DNA from: Burkholderiaceae bacterium
GTDB taxonomy: Bacteria; Pseudomonadota; Gammaproteobacteria; Burkholderiales; Burkholderiaceae
Reading direction: 5' to 3'
Length of the DNA stretch: 27,407 nt
NCBI GenBank assembly: GCA_947457745.1
Contig: CANGWT010000002.1
Span: forward strand, 1-27,407
Numbering within the stretch: position 1 is the stretch's first letter; each line of letters begins with the position of its first letter. The translations under genes were made by a program, and so were the position numbers. The notes beneath the pieces are model-generated. The model ran no database searches. It saw nothing but the letters and a program-made list of their open reading frames with translations, and had not been told where the DNA came from. Of the stretch, positions 14,685 through 22,502 are shown in pieces.

Positions 14685-16241
14685 TTAGGATTTGGAAATG
14701 ACCCTTGAAAGCAGCAGGACTGGAAAAAGCCCAACCAAAACAATGGTTAAGGAAGGCAATGCCAATTCAGCGAGACGCTCATCTGCGGCCAGCTGATAGG
14801 TTGCAACAGCCAGGGTGTCAAAGTTAAATGGGCGCAATAAGAGTGTTGCAGGTAACTCTTTCATGACATCCACAAAGACAAAGAGGCCCGCAGTAATTAG
14901 GCTACGCTTCAGTAATGGCACATGAACCCGCTTCAAAATCTGCATTCTAGAAAGCCCTAGGAGCGCCGCTGAAGCATCCATAGAGGGTGTGATACGCGCC
15001 AGACCCGCCTCCACACTCTGCAAACTAGAAGAAAGAAAGCGGACTAGGTACGCATAGATCAGGACCAACATACTGGCAGACATCCACCAAGCAAGCTGAA
15101 AAATTTCTAGAAAAGAAAGGATGCCAATAGCTAAGACCGCGCCAGGTAAAGCATAACCAAAACCTAGCAATCGATTAACCCAGCTTAAGCGTGCATTCAT
15201 TCTCACCGAGTAAGCAAAAAATATGGCGAGCGCAACAGAGATAAGTGCTGTCAAAATCGAAACCAATAGAGAATTACTCAGCCAATCTAGATATCGAATA
15301 TCGATCGTAAGGCCTTGTTTGAAGAGTAATTGCAAGAGCGCAAATGCAGGTATCAAAAATCCGCACAAGAGTGTAGCGCCACAAAATGCGAATGCAAAAA
15401 AAGCTTTCTTGCCTTGCAGAGACTTCGCGAGTGGCTTACCCCGTGTTGCAGAGGCATAACGTAACTTTGATCTACTACTTTGCTCAATAAAGAAAATAAG
15501 TAAGACAAAGCTAAGGAGGCTTAAGGCAAGCTGCACTGCCGCTACTCGGTCTCCAAATGAGAGCCAAGCCTTAAAGATACCGGTTGCAAAAGTCTGAACG
15601 CCAAAGTAAGAGACGGCACCAAAATCAGCTAGTACCTCCATGAGCGCAAGGGCCATGCCCGCAAAGATGGCTGGCCTTGCCATGGGTAATACCAATTTCA
15701 CAAATCCTTGAAGTGGGCTGTAGCCAAGCGTCTCTGAAACCTCAATCAATCGACCGCTGCGCTCTAAGAATGCCGTACGAGTTATGAGATAAACATAAGG
15801 AAAGAGACAAAATGAAAAGGACCAAATAGCCCCACTCAAGGATCTTGGATCCGGAAAGAACCAGAGTGCATCGACTCCCAGTACAGCGCGCAGCGTACTC
15901 TGTATCGGCCCTGAAAACTGTAAGAGATCAACAAAGAGGTAAGCCATGACATAAGTGGGAACTGCCAAAGGCAGAATGAGGGCCCACTCAAATATTTTTT
16001 TTCCTGGAAAATCATAGCTTGCAATGATCCAAGCATTACCCACCCCGAGGATAAATACCCCAACTCCGACGCCAAGAATAAGCGCTAAGGTCGAGGCAAT
16101 ATAGCCGCCCAGCACAAAGTTCCATAAATGACTGAGGGTGCCGGTGGCTAGCAACTCCTTCCCAGGGAATAGAAAAGGCGCTGCCAGGCCAAAGAGGGGC
16201 AAAAATAACAACAGGGCAAGTGGCACCACAATACGATTCAT
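14685..16241 (-). CDS. fbpB: Ferric iron ABC transporter permease (FbpB/HitB-like)
   Basis: A 518-residue inner-membrane protein made of two tandem permease halves, about 12 membrane segments in total, as in single-chain FbpB/SfuB proteins. Each half carries an ATPase-contact (EAA) loop: L-G-Y-S-P-L-Q-G-F in the first and L-G-L-S-R-M-Q-I-L-K in the second, both followed by P-L/P-M and an A-G helix. Near the end, V-D-V-M-K-E-L-P-A-T-L-L-L-R-P is a typical iron-permease motif. It partners the binding protein downstream and the ATPase encoded divergently. The gap to fbpA is 32 bp (to the alternative TTG) or 62 bp (to the preferred ATG) and contains the fbpA promoter. Confidence 0.92.
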   Translation of the reverse strand: MNRIVVPLALLLFLPLFGLAAPFLFPGKELLATGTLSHLWNFVLGGYIASTLALILGVGVGVFILGVGNAWIIASYDFPGKKIFEWALILPLAVPTYVMAYLFVDLLQFSGPIQSTLRAVLGVDALWFFPDPRSLSGAIWSFSFCLFPYVYLITRTAFLERSGRLIEVSETLGYSPLQGFVKLVLPMARPAIFAGMALALMEVLADFGAVSYFGVQTFATGIFKAWLSFGDRVAAVQLALSLLSFVLLIFFIEQSSRSKLRYASATRGKPLAKSLQGKKAFFAFAFCGATLLCGFLIPAFALLQLLFKQGLTIDIRYLDWLSNSLLVSILTALISVALAIFFAYSVRMNARLSWVNRLLGFGYALPGAVLAIGILSFLEIFQLAWWMSASMLVLIYAYLVRFLSSSLQSVEAGLARITPSMDASAALLGLSRMQILKRVHVPLLKRSLITAGLFVFVDVMKELPATLLLRPFNFDTLAVATYQLAADERLAELALPSLTIVLVGLFPVLLLSRVISKS

Positions 16242-16309
16242 GAAATCGGCAATCCGTTTAGACTCTAGCTATGTATTAAACCACTAGCATTAATGAGAAA
16301 ATTATAGAG

Positions 16310-17380
16310 ATGAACTCTGCTCGTACGCTGCTTTCGATCAAAGAATTAGAAATCGACTACCCCAGTCGAGATGGACAAGGTCGTGTTACTGCGGTTAAAG
16401 ACCTTAATCTCGATCTAGCTCAAGGTGAGATTGGCTGCTTATTGGGTTCATCTGGCTGTGGAAAATCTACCGTCTTGAGAACGATTTGTGGGTTTGAACC
16501 CGTTAAAGCAGGAAAAATCCTCCTGCGCAATCAGGTGGTCAGCTCAACTTCTATTCATCTCCAACCCAACCAAAGAAAAGTTGGCATGGTCTTTCAGGAC
16601 TTCGCCCTCTTCCCCCATCTCAATGTTTTAGAGAATATTGCTTTCGGCTTGCAACACCTATCAAGTAATGAAAGATCTGGAGTGGCCATGGAGTGGCTTA
16701 AGCGGGTTTCGCTATCCGACAAAGCCGATGCATATCCTCATGAGCTCAGTGGCGGCCAACAACAGCGTGTGGCACTAGCCAGGGCAATGGCACCAGAGCC
16801 AGACTTAATTTTGCTTGATGAACCCTTCTCTAGTTTAGATATTGAGCTTAGAGAGCGTCTTGCAGGCGAGATGCGAGAAATCCTCAAGGCAAACAACATT
16901 ACCGCCCTACTAGTAACTCATGATCAATTTGAAGCCTTTGCCATTGCTGACAAAGTCGGCGTCATGACGGATGGCAAAGTACTACAGTGGGATGTCCCAT
17001 ATGAGTTGTATCACAAACCAGCCAATCGCTATATTGCCGACTTTATTGGGCGTGGGGTATTTCTGAAGGGTGTCGTCCAAGCTAACAACAAAGTCAGAAT
17101 TGAGTTAGGTGAACTTGATCTAGAAGAAGATCGTAGCGCTGAAGTTGGGAAAGAAATCGATGTGCTCTTGCGCGCGGATGACATTCAGCATGATGACCAT
17201 AGCACTCTGCTAGCAGAGGTTGTGCGCAAGACCTTTAGAGGGGCTGACTTCTTGTATACGCTCAAGCTCGCATCCGGTATTGAGATTTTTGCTTTTGTAC
17301 CCAGCCACCATGATCATGCGATTGGTGAAAAGATTGGCATACACCTAGTAGCTGATCACGTTGTGACCTTCAGCGAATAA
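16310..17380 (+). CDS. fbpC: Ferric iron ABC transporter ATP-binding protein (FbpC/HitC-like)
   Basis: A 356-residue ATPase of the spermidine/iron/molybdate importer type. Walker A G-S-S-G-C-G-K-S is at 46-53, Q-loop Gln96 in V-F-Q-D-F, signature L-S-G-G-Q-Q-Q-R from 146, Walker B L-I-L-L-D-E-P at 166-172 and switch His204. The D-F-A-L-F-P-H-L-N-V stretch is typical of iron transporters of this class. Residues from about 245 form a TOBE-like regulatory domain. It is divergent from the permease, with 68 bp between start codons, so the transporter is split over two transcripts that share one AT-rich control region. No strong Shine-Dalgarno sequence is seen; ATAGAG lies directly before the ATG. 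Confidence 0.92.
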   Translation: MNSARTLLSIKELEIDYPSRDGQGRVTAVKDLNLDLAQGEIGCLLGSSGCGKSTVLRTICGFEPVKAGKILLRNQVVSSTSIHLQPNQRKVGMVFQDFALFPHLNVLENIAFGLQHLSSNERSGVAMEWLKRVSLSDKADAYPHELSGGQQQRVALARAMAPEPDLILLDEPFSSLDIELRERLAGEMREILKANNITALLVTHDQFEAFAIADKVGVMTDGKVLQWDVPYELYHKPANRYIADFIGRGVFLKGVVQANNKVRIELGELDLEEDRSAEVGKEIDVLLRADDIQHDDHSTLLAEVVRKTFRGADFLYTLKLASGIEIFAFVPSHHDHAIGEKIGIHLVADHVVTFSE

Positions 17381-17415
17381 AGAAGCGCTACACAAGAGTA
17401 GTCGAAAAATACCTC

Positions 17416-17811
17416 ATGACATCAACAGCTTGCATAGAATTAAAAGATCTCCGACTGAATACGCAAATTGGAACCTATGCGCTCGGCGCTAGCATCCCTG
17501 ATCAACATCTACTGAATCTGACCTTATGGATCAGCGCTAAACTGATTTTGATTGCAGAAGATCTTATGGCCCAGGTGTTCGACTACGATCCCCTTATCCT
17601 TGAAATCGATCGCCTGGCTGTCGATGGGCATTACGAGACTCAAGAAAGATTAGTCACTAGGATCGTTGAGGCATGTGCTCACTATTCGGAAATTGAGTCT
17701 CTAGAAATTAGTCTCAGGAAAACTCCCGTGCGGGAGAGCTCAGGCTTTCTGGGGATCAAGCTACACCTTGATGAAACCAGTCTGACTAGTATAAGAACAA
17801 CATTAGCTTAG
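17416..17811 (+). CDS. folB: Dihydroneopterin aldolase-like protein (FolB family)
   Basis: A 131-residue tunnelling-fold protein, the usual length for FolB, which cleaves dihydroneopterin in folate synthesis. Visible family elements are I-E-L-K-D-L-R-L-N-T-Q-I-G at the start, Tyr57 in F-D-Y-D, Glu77 in T-Q-E-R-L-V, and Lys102 in S-L-R-K-T-P-V followed by a G-F-L-G-I segment. The loop after I-G-T-Y (residues 22-28, A-L-G-A-S-I-P) has no glutamate where most FolB proteins carry the pterin-anchoring Glu. Either the alignment there is shifted or the enzyme is divergent. It lies 35 bp after fbpC on the same strand. An alternative is a FolB paralogue with another pterin substrate. Confidence 0.78.
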   Translation: MTSTACIELKDLRLNTQIGTYALGASIPDQHLLNLTLWISAKLILIAEDLMAQVFDYDPLILEIDRLAVDGHYETQERLVTRIVEACAHYSEIESLEISLRKTPVRESSGFLGIKLHLDETSLTSIRTTLA

Positions 17812-17815
17812 ACGC

Positions 17816-18463
17816 TTAAGTCTCTTCCTCAAGGACATCTACGAGATGGTCATACTTTAGAAAATTTTCACGATGTCTTCTGTAGTACAAAAGGCCTTCA
17901 TTCAGACTGGCCACAGTAGCACCCTGCTCTCGCATTTTGTCCCAAAGATTCCAATCCTCTTGCGGATGAATACCATCAGCATATCTCTCCTTGTAACCCA
18001 CCTGCTGGCCCAGATAGGTTCGATACATCATCGAACCATGGTGCTTTCCTTCGCGGTCCCAGTAGAGATCTCCTTGATGAGACCTAGTCTCGCCAGGAAC
18101 ACGGTCATGAATCTCTTCCTTTAACTCGCCAGTAACCACAATGTCATAAGTAACGATATCTGCACGAGCATTGGATAGCAGCTCAATTGCATCTGATCTA
18201 AGCCAATTATCAGCGCCAATGAAAAGGACGTATTCTGTATCAACTCCCATCAGCACATCATGAAAGTTATCCACAGTACCTAAATTCTGAGACCTAAGAA
18301 TATATTCAATATCGGGGTATAAGTTAGGCAAGTGACTGCAATCATGCGCTCCATCATCGACAAATAGAATTCTGGCGGGAGCTTTTGTTTGAGATAGCAG
18401 GGACTCAATGCAGTGCGCTGCAAGATGGCCGTACTTATAGGAGGCGATAACAACAGTAATCAT
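17816..18463 (-). CDS. GT-A fold (family 2-like) glycosyltransferase
   Basis: From the chosen start the protein has 215 residues. It begins with M-I-T-V-V-I-A-S-Y-K-Y-G, the canonical opening strand and loop of family 2 glycosyltransferases, followed by I-L-F-V-D-D-G (nucleotide-binding), and Y-V-L-F-I-G-A-D-N-W, where the DxD-like acidic pair is expected. A late H-P-Q-E-D-W-N-L-W contains a probable catalytic Glu-Asp. The acceptor is unknown. The frame extends upstream to 18568, but that would overlap yggT and add residues foreign to the fold. ATGs at 18475 and 18463 are both plausible and neither has a good ribosome site. The gene stands alone, tail to tail with folB (4 bp between stops) and divergent from yggT. 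Confidence 0.8.
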   Translation of the reverse strand: MITVVIASYKYGHLAAHCIESLLSQTKAPARILFVDDGAHDCSHLPNLYPDIEYILRSQNLGTVDNFHDVLMGVDTEYVLFIGADNWLRSDAIELLSNARADIVTYDIVVTGELKEEIHDRVPGETRSHQGDLYWDREGKHHGSMMYRTYLGQQVGYKERYADGIHPQEDWNLWDKMREQGATVASLNEGLLYYRRHRENFLKYDHLVDVLEEET

Positions 18464-18523
18464 ATTGCTGGGCATTAGAACATGAAAGTATGATGTCCGA
18501 ATGAAGTCCTGCTTTAAACCCCC

Positions 18524-18529
18524 TACAAT
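18524..18529 (+). promoter_or_regulatory. -10-like hexamer immediately upstream of yggT
   Basis: TACAAT is followed by AAGCAT and then the yggT ATG, so the hexamer ends 6 nt before the start codon. The region upstream is C-rich (five Cs just before TACAAT) and contains no Shine-Dalgarno sequence. A leaderless transcript is suggested; no clear -35 element is seen. Confidence 0.45.
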
Positions 18530-18535
18530 AAGCAT

Positions 18536-19081
18536 ATGTTGATACAAATCGCCAACCTTCTCCTCCAAGTCCTCGTTAGCATTGTTGCGGGAGCATGTCT
18601 CCTGAGGTGCTATCTCCAGTGGCTCGCATTTAATCTAGGATCAGGCCAAAGCAGAACTATTGGCGCATACGTGCTTCCACTGAGCAATTGGATCGTGATC
18701 CCACTTCGCAAGCTGATCCCAAGTATTGGTCGTTTTGATGTCGCCAGCTTTTTAGCCGCTTACCTACTGGTCGTAGGAAAGACAGCAATACTTTTACTGC
18801 TCTCAGGAGCTACTCTAACCGACCTATCCTGGCTCCTCTTAGCCTGGATCGACCTAGTAGATCTGATTCTTTCAGGATTGATTGGCTTAGTTTTTGCGAG
18901 CGTCATTCTATCTTGGGTTGGTGCTGGCTCCCAGATTCAGTTCTTGGTCTCGCTGCTAGTTGAGCCCCTGCTGGCACCAATTAGAAAAGCAATACCCAAC
19001 CTCGGAGCCCTAGATTTATCACCCCTACTGCTGCTGCTCATCTTGCAAGTTCTGCAGATTGTGGTGAGTAATCTTAGGTGA
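18536..19081 (+). CDS. YggT family integral membrane protein
   Basis: A 181-residue inner-membrane protein with two tandem YGGT units. Each has a hydrophobic hairpin followed by a conserved P-L-x-x-L/P-I-R-K-x-I-P segment: V-I-P-L-R-K-L-I-P-S-I-G in the first half and L-A-P-I-R-K-A-I-P-N-L-G in the second, each followed by an acidic D and another membrane helix. The N terminus M-L-I-Q-I-A-N-L-L-L is the usual family start, which supports the ATG at 18536. YggT proteins are linked to osmotic stress tolerance or cell division in various bacteria, without a settled mechanism. The gene is convergent with recQ, with 10 bp between stop codons. Confidence 0.9.
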   Translation: MLIQIANLLLQVLVSIVAGACLLRCYLQWLAFNLGSGQSRTIGAYVLPLSNWIVIPLRKLIPSIGRFDVASFLAAYLLVVGKTAILLLLSGATLTDLSWLLLAWIDLVDLILSGLIGLVFASVILSWVGAGSQIQFLVSLLVEPLLAPIRKAIPNLGALDLSPLLLLLILQVLQIVVSNLR

Positions 19082-19091
19082 CTACTTAAGT

Positions 19092-20927
19092 CTAGGTAGC
19101 CTCAAGATACTCCTGAATGACCTTGATAAAGTGTTCACCATAACGCTCTAACTTAGCCTGCCCGACCCCGCCAATATGACTGAATTGATCTAAGGTAGTG
19201 GGGGTAGATTTCACCATCTCCTGCAAGGAGCTGTCATGAAAAATTACATAAGGCGGCACCCCTTGTTCGCGTGCTAGTTCAGTCCGCTTGGCCTTGAGTG
19301 CCTCCCACAGTTTTTCATCTGCAATATTGCTAAAGGGATGTGTAGAACCCTTCCTTGCCCCAGACTTCGTAGCCTTGCTTTTGGAATAGCCCGTTTCTTT
19401 TCGCAGCCAAACTTCTTGCTCTCCACGCAGTACAGGCAAAGCAATACTATCTTCCAACTTTAAGCCACCATGCAATGCAATGTCTGCATCTAAATATCCG
19501 CCAGCTACCAATTGACGATAGATACTATTCCACTGGGCTTGATTGAGTTCTGCACCAATACCAAATGTACTCACTTGCTCATGAAAATATTGCTTCACTC
19601 TGGGGGTTACTTTGCCCAACAGCACATCAATTAAATGGGTCACACCAAAGCGTTGGCCTGTGCGATACACACATGACAATGCTTTTTGTACCTCCTGTGT
19701 GGCATTCCAAGTGGCTACTGGTTCTAGGCAGTTATCGCAGTTACCACAGCTACCTGGATGCATCTCTCCAAAATAGCGCAGGATCGTTTGATGTCGGCAT
19801 GTCGTGGATTCGCAATAGCCCAGCAAAGCATTAAGCTTTTGGCGCTCTACTCTCTTACGATCTTCAGAAGCTTCACCGGCATCAACCATTTGCCGCAAGC
19901 TAACCACATCCCCAAATCCATAGGCCATCCAGGCATTTGCAGGTAAGCCATCGCGCCCTGCCCGTCCAGTTTCTTGGTAATAGCCTTCCATACTTTTGGG
20001 TAGATCTAGATGGGCCACAAAGCGGACGTTGGGCTTATCAATACCCATACCAAACGCTACAGTTGCAACCATGATGACGCCTTCTTCACGCAAGAAGCGT
20101 TTTTGATTTGCGCTGCGTGTTTCCACGCTAAGACCTGCGTGATAAGGCATGGCATCCCACCCGCGGTCTTGCAACCATTGCGCAGTCTCTTCTACACTGC
20201 GACGCGATAGACAGTAAATAATTCCAGAGTCATCGGCGTGCTCAGCATCTAAAAAGTGCTCTAACTGTTGTTTAGCACTCTGCTTTTGCAGAACTCGATA
20301 CTTAATATTGGGACGATCAAAGCTAGAGACAAACTGCTCGGCAGATTCGAGTGAAAGACGTTCTACAATTTCTGCGCGGGTTGGCGCATCCGCAGTAGCT
20401 GTTAGAGCGATACGAGGCACTTTGGGAAAGCGCTCATGTAAAACAGTGAGCTGACGATATTCTGGGCGGAAATCATGACCCCATTGCGAAACGCAGTGTG
20501 CTTCATCAATAGCAAACAAGGCAATTCCAGGCCCCAAATGAAGTCGATCAAGCATGGATAGAAAACCTGGGTTCATTAGACGCTCTGGTGCCACATAGAT
20601 CAAATCAAGATCTCCAGCCAACAATTGAGCGCTTACCTGCTGTGATGTTGCTGCATCTAGACTGGAGTTTAGAAATGAAGCTTTAACACCCAACTGAGTC
20701 AGCGCATCCACTTGATCTTGCATCAATGCAATTAGAGGTGAAACCACCACCCCTACACCGCAGCGTACAAGGGAGGGAATTTGATAACACAGCGACTTAC
20801 CGGCGCCTGTAGGCATGAGGACCAAAGCATCACCACCAGCAACTACATGCTTAACAATAGATTCCTGAGCACCGCGAAATTGATCAAAGCCAAAAACATC
20901 GTGAAGTACTTGCTGACTCGATTGCAA
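19092..20927 (-). CDS. recQ: ATP-dependent DNA helicase RecQ
   Basis: A 611-residue superfamily 2 helicase of the usual RecQ length. Motif I is T-G-A-G-K-S at 40-45, the box is D-E-A-H at 141-144, and motif VI Q-E-T-G-R-A-G-R-D-G ends near 327. The zinc-binding subdomain follows with Cys377, Cys394, Cys397 and Cys400, then a winged-helix region and a C-terminal HRDC domain (about 530-605). It unwinds DNA 3' to 5' in recombination and replication-fork repair. The start is TTG, supported by an AAAGGAG Shine-Dalgarno sequence 8 nt upstream and by the family N terminus (L-H-D-V-F-G-F-D-Q-F-R). The gene follows the tRNA-Ser terminator, so it needs its own promoter or read-through. Confidence 0.95.
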   Translation of the reverse strand: MQSSQQVLHDVFGFDQFRGAQESIVKHVVAGGDALVLMPTGAGKSLCYQIPSLVRCGVGVVVSPLIALMQDQVDALTQLGVKASFLNSSLDAATSQQVSAQLLAGDLDLIYVAPERLMNPGFLSMLDRLHLGPGIALFAIDEAHCVSQWGHDFRPEYRQLTVLHERFPKVPRIALTATADAPTRAEIVERLSLESAEQFVSSFDRPNIKYRVLQKQSAKQQLEHFLDAEHADDSGIIYCLSRRSVEETAQWLQDRGWDAMPYHAGLSVETRSANQKRFLREEGVIMVATVAFGMGIDKPNVRFVAHLDLPKSMEGYYQETGRAGRDGLPANAWMAYGFGDVVSLRQMVDAGEASEDRKRVERQKLNALLGYCESTTCRHQTILRYFGEMHPGSCGNCDNCLEPVATWNATQEVQKALSCVYRTGQRFGVTHLIDVLLGKVTPRVKQYFHEQVSTFGIGAELNQAQWNSIYRQLVAGGYLDADIALHGGLKLEDSIALPVLRGEQEVWLRKETGYSKSKATKSGARKGSTHPFSNIADEKLWEALKAKRTELAREQGVPPYVIFHDSSLQEMVKSTPTTLDQFSHIGGVGQAKLERYGEHFIKVIQEYLEAT

Positions 20928-20935
20928 CAGTAATA

Positions 20936-20942
20936 CTCCTTT
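20936..20942 (-). promoter_or_regulatory. Shine-Dalgarno sequence fixing the recQ TTG start
   Basis: On the minus strand AAAGGAG lies 8 nt before the TTG at 20927, close to ideal. It supports TTG over any later ATG, and the J-like start of the RecQ domain needs these first residues. Confidence 0.7.
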
Positions 20943-20943
20943 G

Positions 20944-20974
20944 AAATAAAAAGCCCCACGTCATGGCGGGGCTT
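20944..20974 (-). terminator. Intrinsic terminator of the tRNA-Ser transcript
   Basis: Read on the minus strand, AAGCCCC and GGGGCTT form a perfect 7-bp GC-rich stem around a 10-base loop, followed by a T-rich tract (TTTTTATTT including the end of the stem). It lies about 40 bp after the tRNA and just upstream of recQ. Confidence 0.8.
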
Positions 20975-21014
20975 GATGAATATCTTTTCTATATTTACAA
21001 ATACAGAATCTGGT

Positions 21015-21104
<90 letters not shown>

Positions 21105-21117
21105 GAACCGAATGATG

Positions 21118-21123
21118 ATTATA
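21118..21123 (-). promoter_or_regulatory. Perfect -10 hexamer of the tRNA-Ser gene
   Basis: TATAAT on the minus strand ends 13 nt before the tRNA 5' end, so a primary transcript would carry a leader of about 6-7 nt for RNase P removal. The -35 is weak (ATTCAA with a 16-bp gap). Read-through from serS is also possible because I see no strong terminator between the two. Confidence 0.5.
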
Positions 21124-21160
21124 GCTTTCGGGGACCTCTTTGAATTTCTAACCCTTTTAG

Positions 21161-22471
21161 TTAAAGAGATTTAAGCACTTCCAAACCACCTAAGTAAGGT
21201 CGCAAGGCTTTCGGTATAGCGATGCTGCCATCGGCCTGCTGGCAGTTCTCTAAAAGAGCAACACCAGTTCTTCCAACCGCAAGCCCAGAACCATTTAAGG
21301 TGTGAACCAACTCGGGCTTACCTTGTCCAGATTTATATCTCGCCTGCATACGTCTTGCCTGGAAATCGCCCATATTGGAGCAAGAGCTAATTTCACGATA
21401 CGCATTTTGTGATGGGATCCAGACCTCAAGGTCATAGGTCTTTGTGCTTCCAAAGCCCATATCGCCAGTACAGAGTAATACTTTTCGATAAGGCAGCTCT
21501 AGTAGCTCTAAAACCTTTTCTGCGTGTGCAGTTAACTCTTCAAGTAGCTGCATTGAGTCTTCTGGCTTTGCAATTTGTACGAGCTCTACTTTTTCAAACT
21601 GATGCTGACGAATCATGCCACGCACATCACGTCCATAGCTTCCAGCCTCTGATCTAAAGCATGGGGTATGGGCAACGAATTTGAGTGGCAATTCCTCAGC
21701 CACTGTAATGGTGTCACGCACTAGATTGGTAACTGGTACTTCCGCTGTAGGGATGAGATAAAAGTTTTCAACTTTTGCTTCGCCTGACCCATCCTCACCA
21801 CCCATCTGGCGAGGGACCTTAAATAAGTCCTCTTCAAACTTAGGCAACTGACCAGTACCACGCATAGATGCGGCATTTACCATGAGGGGAAGGTAGAGCT
21901 CTTCGTAGCCATGTTGAGTTGTATGCAGATCGATCATGAATTGCGCTAAGGCACGATGCAGTCTAGCAATCGGTCCTTTGAGGACCACAAAGCGTGAGCC
22001 GCTAATCTTTGCAGCAGATTCAAAATCAAGACCTAATGGTGCGCCCAAGTCCACATGATCCTTCACGGGAAATGAGAACTCTGGGATAACACCCCAGCGC
22101 TTAACTTCCTTATTCTCTGTCTCGTCTTTACCTACTGGAACCACCTCATCCGGCAGATTTGGAATACCCATTAAGAAGTCTGCAATCTCCGCTTGCAAAA
22201 CTACTAAGCGCGCTGCGCCTGATTCCATATCGACGTTAATCTGCGTTGCTTGCGCCATCTCAGCAGCTGCATCTTCCCCTTTTCCTTTTTTCATGCCAAT
22301 GGCTTTAGCCAACTGGTTGCGCTTAGCCTGCAATTCCTCAGTACGAGTTTGCAAGGATTTACGCTCGGACTCTAAGGCGTTGAACCTCTCAACATCGAGT
22401 TGGAATTTACGAGTGGCTAAACGGGCAGCAACGGCTGCGATATCTTTACGGAGTAATTGCGGATCAATCAT
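21161..22471 (-). CDS. serS: Seryl-tRNA synthetase
   Basis: A 436-residue class II synthetase. The N-terminal long helical arm (about 27-100) contacts the long variable arm of tRNA-Ser. The catalytic core has T-A-E-V-P at 242-246, motif 2 with F-R-S-E-A-G at 272-277, and motif 3 with G-L-A-V-G-R-T-G from 396. A Gly-rich insert (about 222-233) sits before the T-A-E-V-P block. The enzyme charges tRNA-Ser, and also tRNA-Sec where present. It starts 31 bp after lolA and is followed by a tRNA-Ser gene, its own substrate, on the same strand. Confidence 0.96.
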   Translation of the reverse strand: MIDPQLLRKDIAAVAARLATRKFQLDVERFNALESERKSLQTRTEELQAKRNQLAKAIGMKKGKGEDAAAEMAQATQINVDMESGAARLVVLQAEIADFLMGIPNLPDEVVPVGKDETENKEVKRWGVIPEFSFPVKDHVDLGAPLGLDFESAAKISGSRFVVLKGPIARLHRALAQFMIDLHTTQHGYEELYLPLMVNAASMRGTGQLPKFEEDLFKVPRQMGGEDGSGEAKVENFYLIPTAEVPVTNLVRDTITVAEELPLKFVAHTPCFRSEAGSYGRDVRGMIRQHQFEKVELVQIAKPEDSMQLLEELTAHAEKVLELLELPYRKVLLCTGDMGFGSTKTYDLEVWIPSQNAYREISSCSNMGDFQARRMQARYKSGQGKPELVHTLNGSGLAVGRTGVALLENCQQADGSIAIPKALRPYLGGLEVLKSL

Positions 22472-22502
22472 GTAATGCTCTATTAGTTAATGGATATATA
22501 CG

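Noticed and set aside
16242..16309. Fur box in the fbpB-fbpC divergent region
   Set aside because: TAATGAGAAAATTAT matches the consensus only about 9 of 15; too weak to list.
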